From the NCBI GenBank assembly GCA_029953675.1, contig JAMWBK010000006.1, positions 1,736,001 to 1,800,000 of the forward strand: DNA of 64,000 nt, read 5' to 3'. A program made the position numbers and the translations under genes. The notes below the pieces were generated by a model that saw nothing but the letters and a program-made list of their open reading frames with translations, ran no database searches and was not told where the DNA came from. How positions within the stretch are numbered: position 1 is the first letter of the stretch; each line of letters starts with the position of its first letter. This DNA is from Rhodosorus marinus (taxonomy: Eukaryota > Rhodophyta > Stylonematophyceae > Stylonematales > Stylonemataceae). This document shows positions 51,401 to 64,000 of the stretch, piece after piece.

Positions 51401-54400
51401 CAGCTTTGGCACAATTTGTGGCACCGTAGAAGAGCGTCTTGAAGGCAACGTTCTCAGTGTCAATATCAGATTCCGTTGTGCTTGTCTTCGCCGTATGCAT
51501 CTCCCCGTCATAAACCAGATGAAGAACCGTCATTCTGTTCTGAGTCAACGTTCCAGTTTTATCCGAGCAGATTGTAGTCGTCGAGCCCAACGTCTCCACG
51601 GACTCCAACTTCTTTACCAGTACATTTCGCTTCGCCATTCTCTTCGCCGTCAGGGTAAGTGACACCGTGACAGTCGCCAGCAGGCCTTCAGGAACGTTTG
51701 CAACAATGATTCCAATCGATCGCACAATGTTCTGGATGATATCAGATGACCGGAACAGTCCAAACACGAAGAATATTACTCCCAAAGAAATAGCTACCAC
51801 TGAGATCAGAATTACGAACGAATGGATTTCGATTTGCAAAGTCGTCTGCGAGTTTCCTGAGGAGGCGGCCAGACCGGCAATCCTTCCAAAGACAGTTTCG
51901 TCTCCCGTATTTACAACAATACCTTTCGCCGTTCCCTCGACAGCGAGTGTTCCGAAAAACGCCAGGTTCTTCGTCTCGAGGGGATTTGCATCGGTGCATT
52001 CAACCGTTCGAGCGAGAGGCTCCGACTCGCCAGTCAAGGAAGCCATTTCCACCTTCAGTTTACTGTTCTCAATGATTCGAATATCAGCTGGAATCTTGTC
52101 TCCAAGCTTAACCTCAACAACATCTCCAACCACCAACGACGATGCTTCAATTTCCACAACGTTCCCATCTCTGATGGCCAGCGCCTGTGGTGGAAGGAAA
52201 TTCTTGAACTTCTCAAGTGTCTTTTCTGAAGAGTGCTCCTGGAAGAAGGTGAACAGGGCTGTGAAGATGACGACGAAGTACAGCACGATTCCAAGGTACA
52301 AGTTGTCCGTATTCTCCGGTGTCAGAGCATATCCAATAAATGAAAGAATCGCCGCCACTTGCAAAATGATGGCGAAGAAGTTGGTGAACTGGAGCAGCAG
52401 CTTGATATACCACGGCGTGACTTTAGGTGGAGAGAGCTGGTTTGGGCCATCCTTCTCCAACCTCATCTTAGCCTCATCAGAGCTCAGTCCAGTTTCCACG
52501 TCTGTGCCAATTCTTTCGCAGAGCTCCTCAACCGTAACTTCATGCTGCCACATCTCCACCTCCTTCTTCAAGTTATCCTGTTCGTCATCCTGTCCCTTCT
52601 TCTTCTTCCGCTCTCTCCGACTCTTTCGATCCAGTTTTTCCTCAATCCGAGCCGAGGTCTCAGAGAAAGTGCGAACGATCTCCAGGTCAATAGCATCCTG
52701 CTGATTCTTGTCCGGATGCATGCACTTCCAAAATTATAAAGAAATAAGAAACTTCAAACCCGCGAACCACAACCACTTACAATCGATCCAAATAATCCAA
52801 GTAGCCCCAAATCCAAAACACACTCACAAAAACTCAATCGCGTATACTTAGTTCAATATAGTGCTGCCATCGAAGTCCAACCCAACCATCACTAGTTTTA
52901 TACTCATCACCAGTAACCCCACTGAACCTTCAGCTTCGGTCAGAGCAAGTTCGATCTAGGCTGAGCAGCAATGTTCGTCATAAGCAGAAATGTCCCTAAG
53001 CAAAAAAATACGCTTCAAAATATTCTGTTATACAATTCTCTCAATCCAATCATGATCCCGAATGGATTTGATGCGCCGCGGATTGTTCCTTTCCAGAAAT
53101 CCATTGGAAGCATTGACAAACTTGGCTTACTATTATTGGATAAAACAGATATCTCCTGATATCAGGAAAAAATGGATTTTCATGATTAAGAGAAAAGCAA
53201 GTCTATATTTGGCCAAATACCCGTTCGTTAAATTCATTACAGGAAGTTTTGGACTGCCAAAGTTTCAAAAAAATTACCTCATTTGTATTAAATTCAATGT
53301 ACACGTATTTTTATTCCTGAGCAGGAACCCGCAAACTTGAGGGGGGGTGAGAAATCCAACAACTCCATCTAAAAAGGCTAATTATTTAGAAATTAATGGC
53401 TATTTTCAAAATATAGGAAAATATAACCCCTATCGATGTTTATTGTATTTTATTCAATTGTACAATCTTTTAGATTATAAATTAAAATTGTTAATAATTA
53501 AGAGAGATGCAAATTACTCGAATATGAAGAAAATTAGTACAATCTAAAAAACATGCTCAAATAATTATGGATAATTGGTTACTTGTCGAGGTGGAATTTC
53601 TCTTCAATACAGGAGTTGATGAAATTCTGTCAGCTGAATGGCTGATAGCAAATATTGAATGTATTTCATTTTAAGAATCCGTTTGACAATCCATCTAGAA
53701 TCCATTTGGATTTCATCGTTGTCAGCTCGCTCACGAACGCTCAACGCACGGAAGCGATCACCTGGATCCTCTTGGGTGTCAGATGCTGAGTAGACTGGGA
53801 GTAGAGCGACATCGGCATGATTAACTAGTGACGTGCTTATCGTTTTCTCTGGAGCCTTATTGCGTGTCGAAATGTTTAAATGCAATTCTGAAATAGGATC
53901 ACGTCGTCAGCCTGTGATACATGAAACATGGTGGGAAAGCGCATTCCCTTCTCTGTCTACCTCTGTAGAAGCGCACAGCTAGTAGCAGCTGGCGGGCCTG
54001 ACGGATAGGCCTTTGCTCTTCTTTGACATCTCGCAGATGTGGTGACAGTTGGCTCTGGACCATTGGTCTGGGATGTGCAACCATTGCGTTTGGAATTGAA
54101 TTCATGTCCAGGGACCGAGCCCCGGAATGGCTTGTTATGGTCTGCATGTGCGTTCTTTGAAGTTTCCAGAATATTCTTCGAGTTTCTATGCCTCTATGTG
54201 AGACTTGCCGTGATCGTTCTCGCTGCTTATATCAGTGGTCGTTAATCAGAGCTTTGTTGAGATCGTGGCATGGTACAGATCAAAAGTATAGTTGTTTAGG
54301 ATAGGTAGAAGAATGAAGTTGTCACGGCCAAGGATAAGTTCTCCAATTCGAAGGAATGATGAAGGAAGGGTAGCTCTTTTCGGACTCACTGGCATGGAGT

Positions 54401-57400
54401 GGCTCAAGGTATGTTGTTTTTCACATGGATATTCTGTTTCGTTGGATGGGCAAACACGTGACGTGCGGCTAACGATGATATGTCTAAATCGCTCTCCCTC
54501 TTTTCCGCAGAGCATTGTCGCGCTGCTGCTTCTTTACGTCGTGCTAGCCGGATTTTTCACTGGAATGCTCTTTGCGGGTACTGGCATTAGGTCCGCTGGC
54601 GGAGTATTTGAGCGCCCTGGTACGGAATTCCCTTCGCAGATTCAGACCTGAGCAAGATTTCTTTAGTACCAAGCAAGATCGTGCGGGCTCTTGAGACCAG
54701 CAGTACGAAAAATGATATGTCTTTTCGAAAGCGTATATGGCTGCTTCAATGTAGCACATAATCTCCGGTTTCGGCCGTTTTTTGTCGTCGATCTCTTTTC
54801 TTGTTAATAGAAAGTAAACCAAAGGAATGCTTGTACAGTATAACGAGACTTCGGGAAATCAATGGGCTTTTGCCTGAGGGCCATAGACAAGTTTGGGTCC
54901 GAGCTAGGCGCTCGACATCAACTGAGTTCAGACGGCCAAGCTAACAAGCAGCTCACGATTGAATTGATATTGTTGTAGAGGGTAGTCAAAATATGATGTT
55001 TTAAGCCGCTAGAACCTCATAGTGATCCAACCAAACACTGTTACATAGCCATGGCTAGCTTAGTTGTCGAACATTCAGGGATGGATTTTGTTTTTGAAAG
55101 TTGCTCGATCCCAACTATGGCGTCACCGAAATTTTTGGATGTTGAAGAAGCGGCATCAAGCGGGTTAACTCAAGTAAGCGTATTAGTACAGACAATGGAA
55201 GCCTTAGATATTTAGATGGAGTACATGGGAGCTGAAGCTGGGAAACTACGCAAGCCCGGCTCATGATAGAGAGCAGGGCATAGGTGTACGTCTCTGTGGG
55301 AAGGTCTACTATGGCATACAGGCCATGGAGGCAACGATAAGTTGCTCAGTCAACGAGTGAACCTGATGGTGGCCACATCAGGCCGTCGCGTGAGAGACAG
55401 ATACCAGTCTCCCACAATCCACGGAGTATCCGGACTAGAGCTACCAGATCTCAGGGAGCTCAGGGAACTCAGGGACGCTCGCAACCTGTTGAAAAAAGTT
55501 TGATGCGCTTGAGCATCATCGAATTCTTTCCAAACCCTATGAAGGAGGCAGTGGTGAAAGTCTTTTACAATGGCCAGATGACCACTTGCGGAGCCAGTGA
55601 ACAGATACATCTGGAGCTCAAGGGCCTCTTGCATGTGAATCATAATCTGATACGTACCTACTTGTTTTATAACAAAATCTCAAAATTTAGATCGGGCCAA
55701 ATTTTTGATAGCAGCTTATCTTCAAACTCAACTGATTACAATATATTAAATAAGTTAATTGAATATTTAGCCTTCTAGAAATACTGTTTCAAAAAACTAT
55801 TTGATCAAAGCGTCCCGAGATTGTTAAAATTGGATATTGTTAATTTAATTTTCAAAATATTTTGTGATAGAAGGATATTTTGGATCTATATTCTGGTAGC
55901 AATACTTTCTAGTTTATGAATTCTATTGTGGGTAAGAGCTTTTTCCGTAAGTTTCTGGATTCGTCTTCAGAGAGGAGAAAGGGGAGGTTTGTGACATACA
56001 TAGACGTCCGGTGCTTCTTTGCTAGTGGTAGAGGATGGGAAGGTAGGAAGTAAGGTTAAGAGAATGAAATCTACTGGGAAGGAGGACGTGTGATTTAAAT
56101 CTTGGGTTTTGAAGGGAGAGTATTTAGGGAAGAAGCAAGAAATGGCTTATGATCCGTATGGGTGCAGTTTGTATGTTGGGAATCTCGATGCGAGGGTTTG
56201 TACGGAGCTTTTAGAAGAGATATTCAACTTGGTAAGTAAAAAATTTCATCCTTGCTTGATTTAGGTTTTCGTCGTTTTCTGAAGTTTTTGGTGGCGTGAA
56301 ATGAGAGATAAAGGCGCGAGCTTGGTTGAGGAGATCTCGGCGCTTGGATCGAGCACTGAGTAGTCAGCTCATGTTATTTTTTTGTTTTCGATTCTCTTCG
56401 TGTGTTCAGGCTGGGGAGGTGAAGCTGTGCAAGGTTGTTGGGGATAAGAACACTGGACACAGCTTAGGATTCGGATTTGTTGATTTCGCAAATCGACAAA
56501 CGGCATCTTCGGCGCTGGAAAAGTTCAACGGTAGAATAGTGTATGGACAAGAGATAAGAGTTGACTGGGCCCACACGGGCACAGGAGCTGCGGGAAAGTT
56601 TATCAATCCGAACCAAGAGGATATTTCTGGTCACTACTGCCTTTTCATTGGAAATTTGAGTTCAGATGTAGAGGATCAAATGCTGTTTGATGCGTTTGCA
56701 GCATTTGGTTCCTGTTCTTCGGTGAGGTTTTTACCCTACATCTGAAACATTTGATGAATTTCGTCGTTGGACACTGAGAAGAAACCCTTTCCGTGCTTTG
56801 AACAGGCCAAAGTTTCCAGGGATCCCGAGACGCAGAGAGTTTCTGGGTATGGTTTCGTTTCTTTCAGAGAAAGGAAAGATGCTGAGAGTGCTATAGAGGG
56901 GCTCAATGGTCAGACTGTTGGGCAAAGACAAATTCGTGTGGACTGGGCGCGCACGAAAACGAATGCTGCAACACGAGCTGCTGCCATGGGGCTCCCAGAA
57001 CCTCCGAGAGGAGAAGACGGGAAAAGGGAACCCTTGGACTATGAAGCGATTCTTCGTCAAGCCGATCCCCAGAACATCACTGTCTACATATCTGGACTTC
57101 CATCTAATTGCGAGGAGCAATCTCTGATGGAGATCATGCGTGAATTTGGAACGGTGGAAGACCTCCGGATTCCCGAGTCGAGCCGCAACAGCGCCATGGA
57201 TAAGGCGTACGCTTTCGTCAAGTATCGGACCCACGAAGAAGCCGCTGGCGCCATTCATGCATGCCAAAGCAAGGAGTTCAATGGAAAGCCTATGAGTGTC
57301 ACCTGGGGTCGTGAAAGTATGAGATCCCGAGGTCCAAGACATCACCACAACAACTACCACCAGAACCCCAGTCCGTATGGAATGCAGCCGTTTCCAGGTC

Positions 57401-60400
57401 AGCCCGGCCCTGGTTTTGGACCCCCGCAGGGCGGTAACCCTTATGGACAGAACTACGGTTACCAAGGAGGATACAAACAAAACGCACCACCAAATCCCGT
57501 GCGTGGTTCTCCGCACTTTGCACCGCGGCAGGCTCCTTACTAGCCCCGCGGCTTGCCGAGAACTAACTATAGGACGTGAACGGTTGTCACTCATCTCGGG
57601 CATTCAACTCTGGCTTTGACACTTCAATTGACTGTTTTCTGCTCTTTTAATATGTACATTTTTCTTTTTCCCGAGCCCAAAACAAAAGTTTGTGAAGGAC
57701 GAGAAAGAGAATCAATAAGCTGGTAAACCAAAAAAAAAACAAACTTATCTCTTTCATCTGTTTCAACAAAAACGTTGGCAATTGTCTCCTTGTAACTACG
57801 GGAGCTACGTTTGATACCACATTTAGCAGCATCAGGAACCAATAGATCCACGTGAGGTCACTACCAGACCATTTTGCAGGCATATGCGTCATCGTTCAAC
57901 TTTCAGCTCTAGTCCGAACCTCGAAGAAGACATGCCCCCGGGAAGGAGAAGCTTCATACCTCTTAATCAACCGAAACAGAGCACAAAAATTTCCAAACAA
58001 AATTTTCCTTCCGCCAATCCCCAACTAGCTCTCACCGCAACCGCCGTTTCTCATGCACATCGGGGCTCGGGAAGACGTCGATGACGGATCAGGTCACGTC
58101 TCTTGCGTACATACTCACTGATAACGCTATTTCAGTTCTTTTCTAGTAGTCGCAGCATACTCTGACGCTGATAGGAAGGCTCCAGTTTGTCCACACCCTT
58201 TGATCGGAATCGACTGTTGACGGGGGAGCTCGACGACTTCGTGGTGGAAAGGCAGTTCATGGGAAGTGGGAATCCGCCGGTCCTCGCAAGCTGCTCTCAT
58301 CCTTAAAAATTCAATTCTGGCTGGACCAGTACTCCAGAATCTTTGTAACCAAAGCTGCTTGCGAGCGTTGAATTGCCGTTCCTAAGAGCCTCTCCAACTG
58401 ACGTAACACCCCATCTATCCTGTGCGTAAGGATCCACGCCATGGTGAAAGAGTTCTAGTGCTATTTCCTCGTTGTTTTCAGCAGAAGCTAGGTGAAGGGC
58501 CGTCCTGCTATCGTAATTCTTCGAAGAAGGATCTACACCCTCCTGAATCAGTCTGCGGACGCTATCCAAGTCACCATCTCCAGCTGCGGATATGAGTTCG
58601 AATCCAGCAATCACGTGGGCCTGACGAAGACCTTGAATAATGTTTTCTCCAATCCCCGCTCCAAAATCGTGAAACGCTTGGACGACAAGATAACTCCCAG
58701 ATCCAAGAGCTTCTTGAACGGGACTGGATCCACGCCTATCGTAGCCGAATAGAAACACAAACAAAGAAGACATTATTTCAGAACAATTTTTTTTCTAGGG
58801 CTCCGAATGGGAGTCGACAGATGCAACTGCATACTCATCCTTGATCGTCATATCCGCTCCGGTTTGTAAAAGGTATCTGGCCACATCCTCCTGGTTTTCA
58901 GCGGCTGCAAGATGAAGAGCTGTTCTTCCTCCGTAGTTTCTGAAGTTGATGTCAGCTCCAGACGTGAGGCAGACCTGAACCATGTCCACGTTGCCTCTGG
59001 CGCTGTGCTCGATCATCTCGTTACTGACTTGCTCAGAACTCTTCACTGTAGTACCCCTATTGAGTCCTTCGTGCTCACCAGAACTTTCCTCGTCCTCTCT
59101 TGACTCCTTTACTGCGACCACAGTTACTGCCCCGCGTTTGAAGACTGCTAACGCAGGTTTCGACTGCTCCCGCTCGACCGAGGTGGCGGTGGCGGTGGCG
59201 GTGGCGGTGGCGGTGGCAGTGGCAGTGGCAGTGGCGGCGGCGGTGGTGGCGGTATTGGTGGTGGTGGCGGTGGTGGTGATGGCCGGTGTGGAGTTCTGCA
59301 ACTGCACTTCAATCGCATTTTTGACCTCCTGTTGGTTTGTCGCATTCAAGTTAAACTCCAGTGCTATCTCCTTCGACGTACTTGCGGGGGTGTCCTTTGA
59401 AGGATCAAAATTGAATTCAATCGCCGTCTTCTTGCCCTCGACAGGCACGTTCAACCTCAGCTTGATCATCTTTTCCAAAACGTCACCGGCCCAATCCTCC
59501 CCAAACGAGCCACCTTTGACTAAGAGTATTTGCGAAGTACTCTAAAAAAACGCTGGCTTCCCCTATAAGAAAAGGACCTTCTTCAATCTAGCAAGACATG
59601 GAGAGGGATCGTCCTCGCAACGCCAAAACGCATCCGACGTCTTCAAGGATCTCTCTGTGAGTTAAACGTTTCTTTGACAAACGCCGAACGCAACGGGAGA
59701 GCCTCCCTTCTCAAAATCTACGACCAACAATGACCGACCTTGGCAAAATTAACTACACTACGACCCGCCTCCTTCCGCAAAGATCTGAGTACCAAGGCGC
59801 TCTTCAACGATAACTCTCCTCATCAAAAATCTTTCGTTCCGATACTACCACTCCCCAATACGCCCAAACCAGTACCTTAGCACTCACAAGCATGCACCCT
59901 CACAACTCCCCAAATGGATCATACTCCGAAGAAGAGCTGTACGCAAACCATCCACACCAAAGAACATCCAATACACTTCATAGACACCGAAGAAAACAAT
60001 AGATACTGAACCACGGCTCTGTAAAACAAGAGAAGGAAAACTCCTAGGGCCTTCTTCCCCAAAAGACTGAAGAAATCAAGGATGCCCTTTCTCCACAAGA
60101 AAACCAATAAGAAAATCACGACACCCCCTGGGGTTCCTTCCTCGAGATCGTAACGCTTAAATAAAGACCTCAAACCATCCAACAGATACGCGAACAAGAT
60201 TCACACACCACCAACAAACTGTTGGGCGAACTAGCACCTAGCCTTCACGTTGACCACGTCTCTCTTGACCTGGAAGGTTTCTCCTTATCAACAACCAAGC
60301 TCGTTTAACCCAACGACGAACGAACTCACACAACGCGCTAAGTCCTTATCCTTCGCAAGGAAGAGAAAAAAGAACGAAAACCGAAGCTAATAAGACAACA

Positions 60401-63400
60401 ATCAAATTTCTATCCACCGCCCCTATCCTCATCTTCTACCATCGTCACGGAGCACGTCTTGTCAAAAAGCTCACCACATCGATCCGCGATTCTCCGCAGC
60501 AAAGTAACGCAAACCAGTCTCGATGCTATGAATGGGTAGACTCACTCGGATAGTTTTATAGTTGCGATGAAAGAGAGCTCACCACGAGTTCGTTCACAAG
60601 GATATCCGTGTCAGGTCTTCGACTTGAACTTGATCTCGAACGCCCAAGAAACAGTCGATGAGAGCCTTTCGGCTGGCAACTATTTAGAAACTATTACCGG
60701 AGGGATTGCCGAGGAGTTCGGTAGGATTGTAGATTTCTCATCTTCAACACACCATCTCGCTTCAGAACCGTCGGGCTCTTCGGACAACTTCTTCACTGTT
60801 TTGGCTCTTTTCTTGGTATTTTGTTTTGTGGATTCTACCTTTCGAGGAAAACCCAGTTCGAATTATATAACGTCACAGAGCGGTGAGCAGCTAGGCCGGC
60901 CCATGGGGATTTCTGTTTAACGAGCACTTGATTGTGACAAACACGTCTCCTTCAGCGGTGTCTATCACTGTGTAACAGAACCTGTAGGATCTAGGCCCAA
61001 AAATTTTCACGACGGGCGGAAGAAAAAAAAAATTACAACTGAATAAGACCCCATTCCAAAGAGTCACGAGAAGTCACTTTCATCAAGTATCCCCGCAAAA
61101 ACCCGGACTTCCTACGTACTTAAGGATCAAAATAAATCTTGGCTTCTGAGGATCGAGTTCTTGGTCTAGTAATAGATAACCTCAGCGGAAATATCAGATC
61201 TATCTCCACCTTGACCAACACAAGATCGTGCAAACAGAAAAGACAAAAAAAAGGTATCCTCAACCTAAGCAACCCTACCCGGCCTCTGTCCCCCGAAAGG
61301 AAAATCAGTTAAGCTATTAAAGAAATAAATTCAATGCACCATTAAAATATTTTAAATTTATGATATTTGTAGAATAATAAATTAATTTATTTTGGAAAGT
61401 TGTAAAAGTTTTGTTAAACTGGTGAATATTATTTTATTATTATTATATTTTAAGAGGTATCGGATAAAACATTGTTAGTGGATAATGTTTAACAGTCTTA
61501 TCGAAGAAATTGGGTAGTTTGTTGATTGGGATGCCGAGGGTTTTGAGCTGCATCGTCGTTGACCGATGTGGTGGTATTGAACGTCTTTCTGGCAAGGGCT
61601 GGCTTACGATTTTCTTCTCTACAGACGAAGAGTGGATGTTTGTAGGTGTCCTTCGGCGTTAAGGCAGATGAGGAATAGGTTGACATTTGCTCCGAACTCG
61701 GTTCGTCATCTGGCATGCCTGGCTCCGTCGAGGTTTTGTTTCATCTTGAAGACCAGCAAGTATCACTTGAGAATCGCTTTCCTCAGTTACCTCCGATCGC
61801 TTTGGTCCCCCCGGTTTCCAATGGTTCTGGCGCTTCTGATTTTGTTTAGTTTGTAGTTTAGTATGATAGTATTGCCAGTATAATTCTAAGCCTGCATCGT
61901 GACTGGTCCTCGCACGGTCTGCTGCTGCCATGCGATCTGCGGGGTTTGAGTTGCCGGAGGCGCTCCTAGCATGGGTACACCACCTGTCTGCTGGGATTGC
62001 AGGCCATACATTAGAACGGATGCGTCTTCGTTGATCTCAGCCTCCCTCTCCTTACGGTCACGTTCCTCCAGTTCCTTTCTCGATGCGCTCTCCTCTTCGA
62101 GACGAACGAGTTTCGCGCCCACCTCGGCCATGTTCTGGACCATGTAAGGCATGGCAAAGTCCTTCGCCTGGTGTCTCCAGGAAAGCTCCAGGGCGGTTTC
62201 GGGCTTAAAGAATTCGTAACATCCGTACAGTAGTGCGGTGAAGCACTCTCTCCGCCTCTCTTTCAAAAACTGCTCAGCTAGCTGCTCAGCAAGCTCAACG
62301 TCCTTACTGACCTTAACCGCCTCAATACAGTCTATGTAAATCTTGTCCTTGGTGCTGATTTCCAAGGCCCGTTCCCATTTGCCCAGCTTTCGATATGCTT
62401 TGGTAGCGATTCGGCGCGCTTCCACAAGTCGGTGAGACTCGAGCGTCTTCGCCATGCCTGTAAGGTCAAAGTTGTCATAGCTATCAACTGAAGCGTCAAG
62501 TCCCGGAATGTCCTCTTCAGCCAACAAGACGCTGTTGACAGCCTCGTTTATCTCCCGAACGTTCGCGGCCTGCATCTTCAAGAGGTATCCCTTAACCATA
62601 GGCAACATCCCCAACTCCGTGAGATTTCCTCCCTTTCTCAGTATCGTAATTGCCCTCGTAGCGTCACATCGGTTTGCCAGCAGGAACATTAGGTCTAGCA
62701 GCAAAGTGGGATGCTCATCGATATAGAACTGGATTGCCTTGTACATCGTCTCCATTGATCCTACCCTTGAGACTGTGTCAGAGAACATATCAGGGTTAAA
62801 CGCATCTGGGGCATGGTCCATCATGACCCTAGCAGCGTTGTCAAACTCCTCGTATTGGAAGTACAAGTAGGTCGCTTCCAACCACAAGTAAGCCTCCTCG
62901 CACGCGGATACGAGTCGCGGGAGATGCGCCTTCTTCCACCACATCTTGACGTAGTCCTCGACCACTTCTTCCTTGTACTTGGTATAAAGCACACCGAGCT
63001 CGGTGAATAAACCTGTATGGGCTTTCTCGTGTACAAGCGCTGAGTCAAGAAGATCAATGACTTCTTCAAAGTAGCCTCGAGACTCGTAGAACGAGACGAC
63101 CTCCATCAGTTCGTTGGGATCTACGACAAGTGGAAGACCACAAATCTTTGCGAGTCTAAACTCCTTCGCCCGAACACAGCCGAAGCAGACAATCTTCCAT
63201 ATAGGCTGCCTGTTCGCCTTCTTCGCACACTCAACTGCCTCGTTGTATTCGCCAAGTTTGACGTAGACCTCAGCAAGGCGGGACCAGTTCTTCAGGATGA
63301 GGAAAAGTATCTTGGCACCAATCCAGATCTCCTCGTCATAGCATCGCTCGGCAACATCTTCAATGTTCGCTTCGTTTTTCCTTGACAAGAATTCTTCCAG

Positions 63401-64000
63401 TTCCATGTATTTGCGACACCGGCAGTATCCGTAGACGATCTCCGTATCAACCATCTTCAGATCATCCACCTTCCTTCGTGCTGCCAATAGGTATTTCACG
63501 ACAATACTGTACTCTTCATCCTTGGCGTGCTCAAGCGCAGCCGTAATGACCAGCGCGTATTGCGTTGGGTCCTTGGCCCTCATGAGGCACTTGACACCCT
63601 CCTCGATGACGCCACTTTCAAGCATGGACGTACCCAAAATCGTCCAGACCTCGGGGCGATCCACTTTTGCGGCGTACTCCGATGCCCGATCCCAGTCCTT
63701 GATATGCTTGATGAGGACCTCCATCGCCTCGTCCTCGCGATTGAACTTCTGAAAGATCGCGTATCCTTCTTCATACAGCTCCGCGTCGATGGCAATTTTC
63801 GCGACTTCACCTGCATCGAAGTTGTCAAGTCGATTGACGTACTCCATGACTCTGTCCTTCTCAGTCTTGATGGCAGTAAGTATGAGCAAATTCTGAAGGT
63901 TCTTATTGCGTTTGAACGCTGTACTGCTTGTGTCAACTACGAGCTTCTCAAGTAGCTGCATGAGAACCTCAGGTAGGTCCGCGGTCATGAAAGCCTTCAC

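Overview
The window is nuclear DNA of a eukaryote, most likely a unicellular alga. Genes have short GT-AG introns of about 35 to 160 bases, and the products are clearly eukaryotic: HUS1, LSM6, RLP24, eIF2D, ALG11, clathrin heavy chain and a small complex I subunit. A carotenoid cleavage dioxygenase, a plastid/cyanobacterial-type FAD amine oxidase, a membrane-anchored relative of cyanobacterial and algal substrate-binding proteins (CBA1/BtuF-like) and a type IIC Na+/K+-type P-ATPase fit an alga; a red alga is my preferred guess but is inference only. I rebuilt exon structures by hand from splice signals, phase continuity and recalled family sequences. In the multi-exon models listed, all exon lengths add up to whole codons.

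Layout. 1-9.1 kb: the end of an SLX4-like gene, a five-exon FAD oxidoreductase, and a tandem pair of PNPOx-FNR fusion flavoproteins. 9.1-14.2 kb: HUS1, a 2'-5' RNA ligase-like phosphodiesterase, an RGG-tailed orphan and an NDUFB2-like subunit. 14.2-18.7 kb: a gene-poor stretch of diverged repeats. 18.7-28.8 kb: a PH-like membrane protein, an RluA-type pseudouridine synthase, two divergently transcribed FBPase-family genes (one fused behind a complete soluble pyrophosphatase) and TruA. 28.8-38.1 kb: a decayed repeat-bearing stretch, eIF2D with an extra winged-helix copy, LSM6, a small membrane protein and the CBA1/BtuF-like receptor. 38-48.7 kb: an unidentified gene, ALG11, RLP24, a lone 5S rRNA gene and a dioxygenase with a decayed duplicate upstream. 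49-64 kb: the P-type ATPase, a 78-residue membrane protein that could be a minimal partner of it, a three-RRM protein, a CCT-like/ankyrin protein and the clathrin C-terminal part.

Most genes are unrelated housekeeping functions without operon logic. The most unusual local theme is 21.6-27.5 kb: two neighbouring FBPase-like genes, both missing residues of the family's metal-binding motif, one joined in frame to an intact inorganic pyrophosphatase. Other novel points are the expanded extracellular loop of the ion pump near a small single-TM protein, the duplicated domain in eIF2D, and the CCT-like plus ankyrin architecture.
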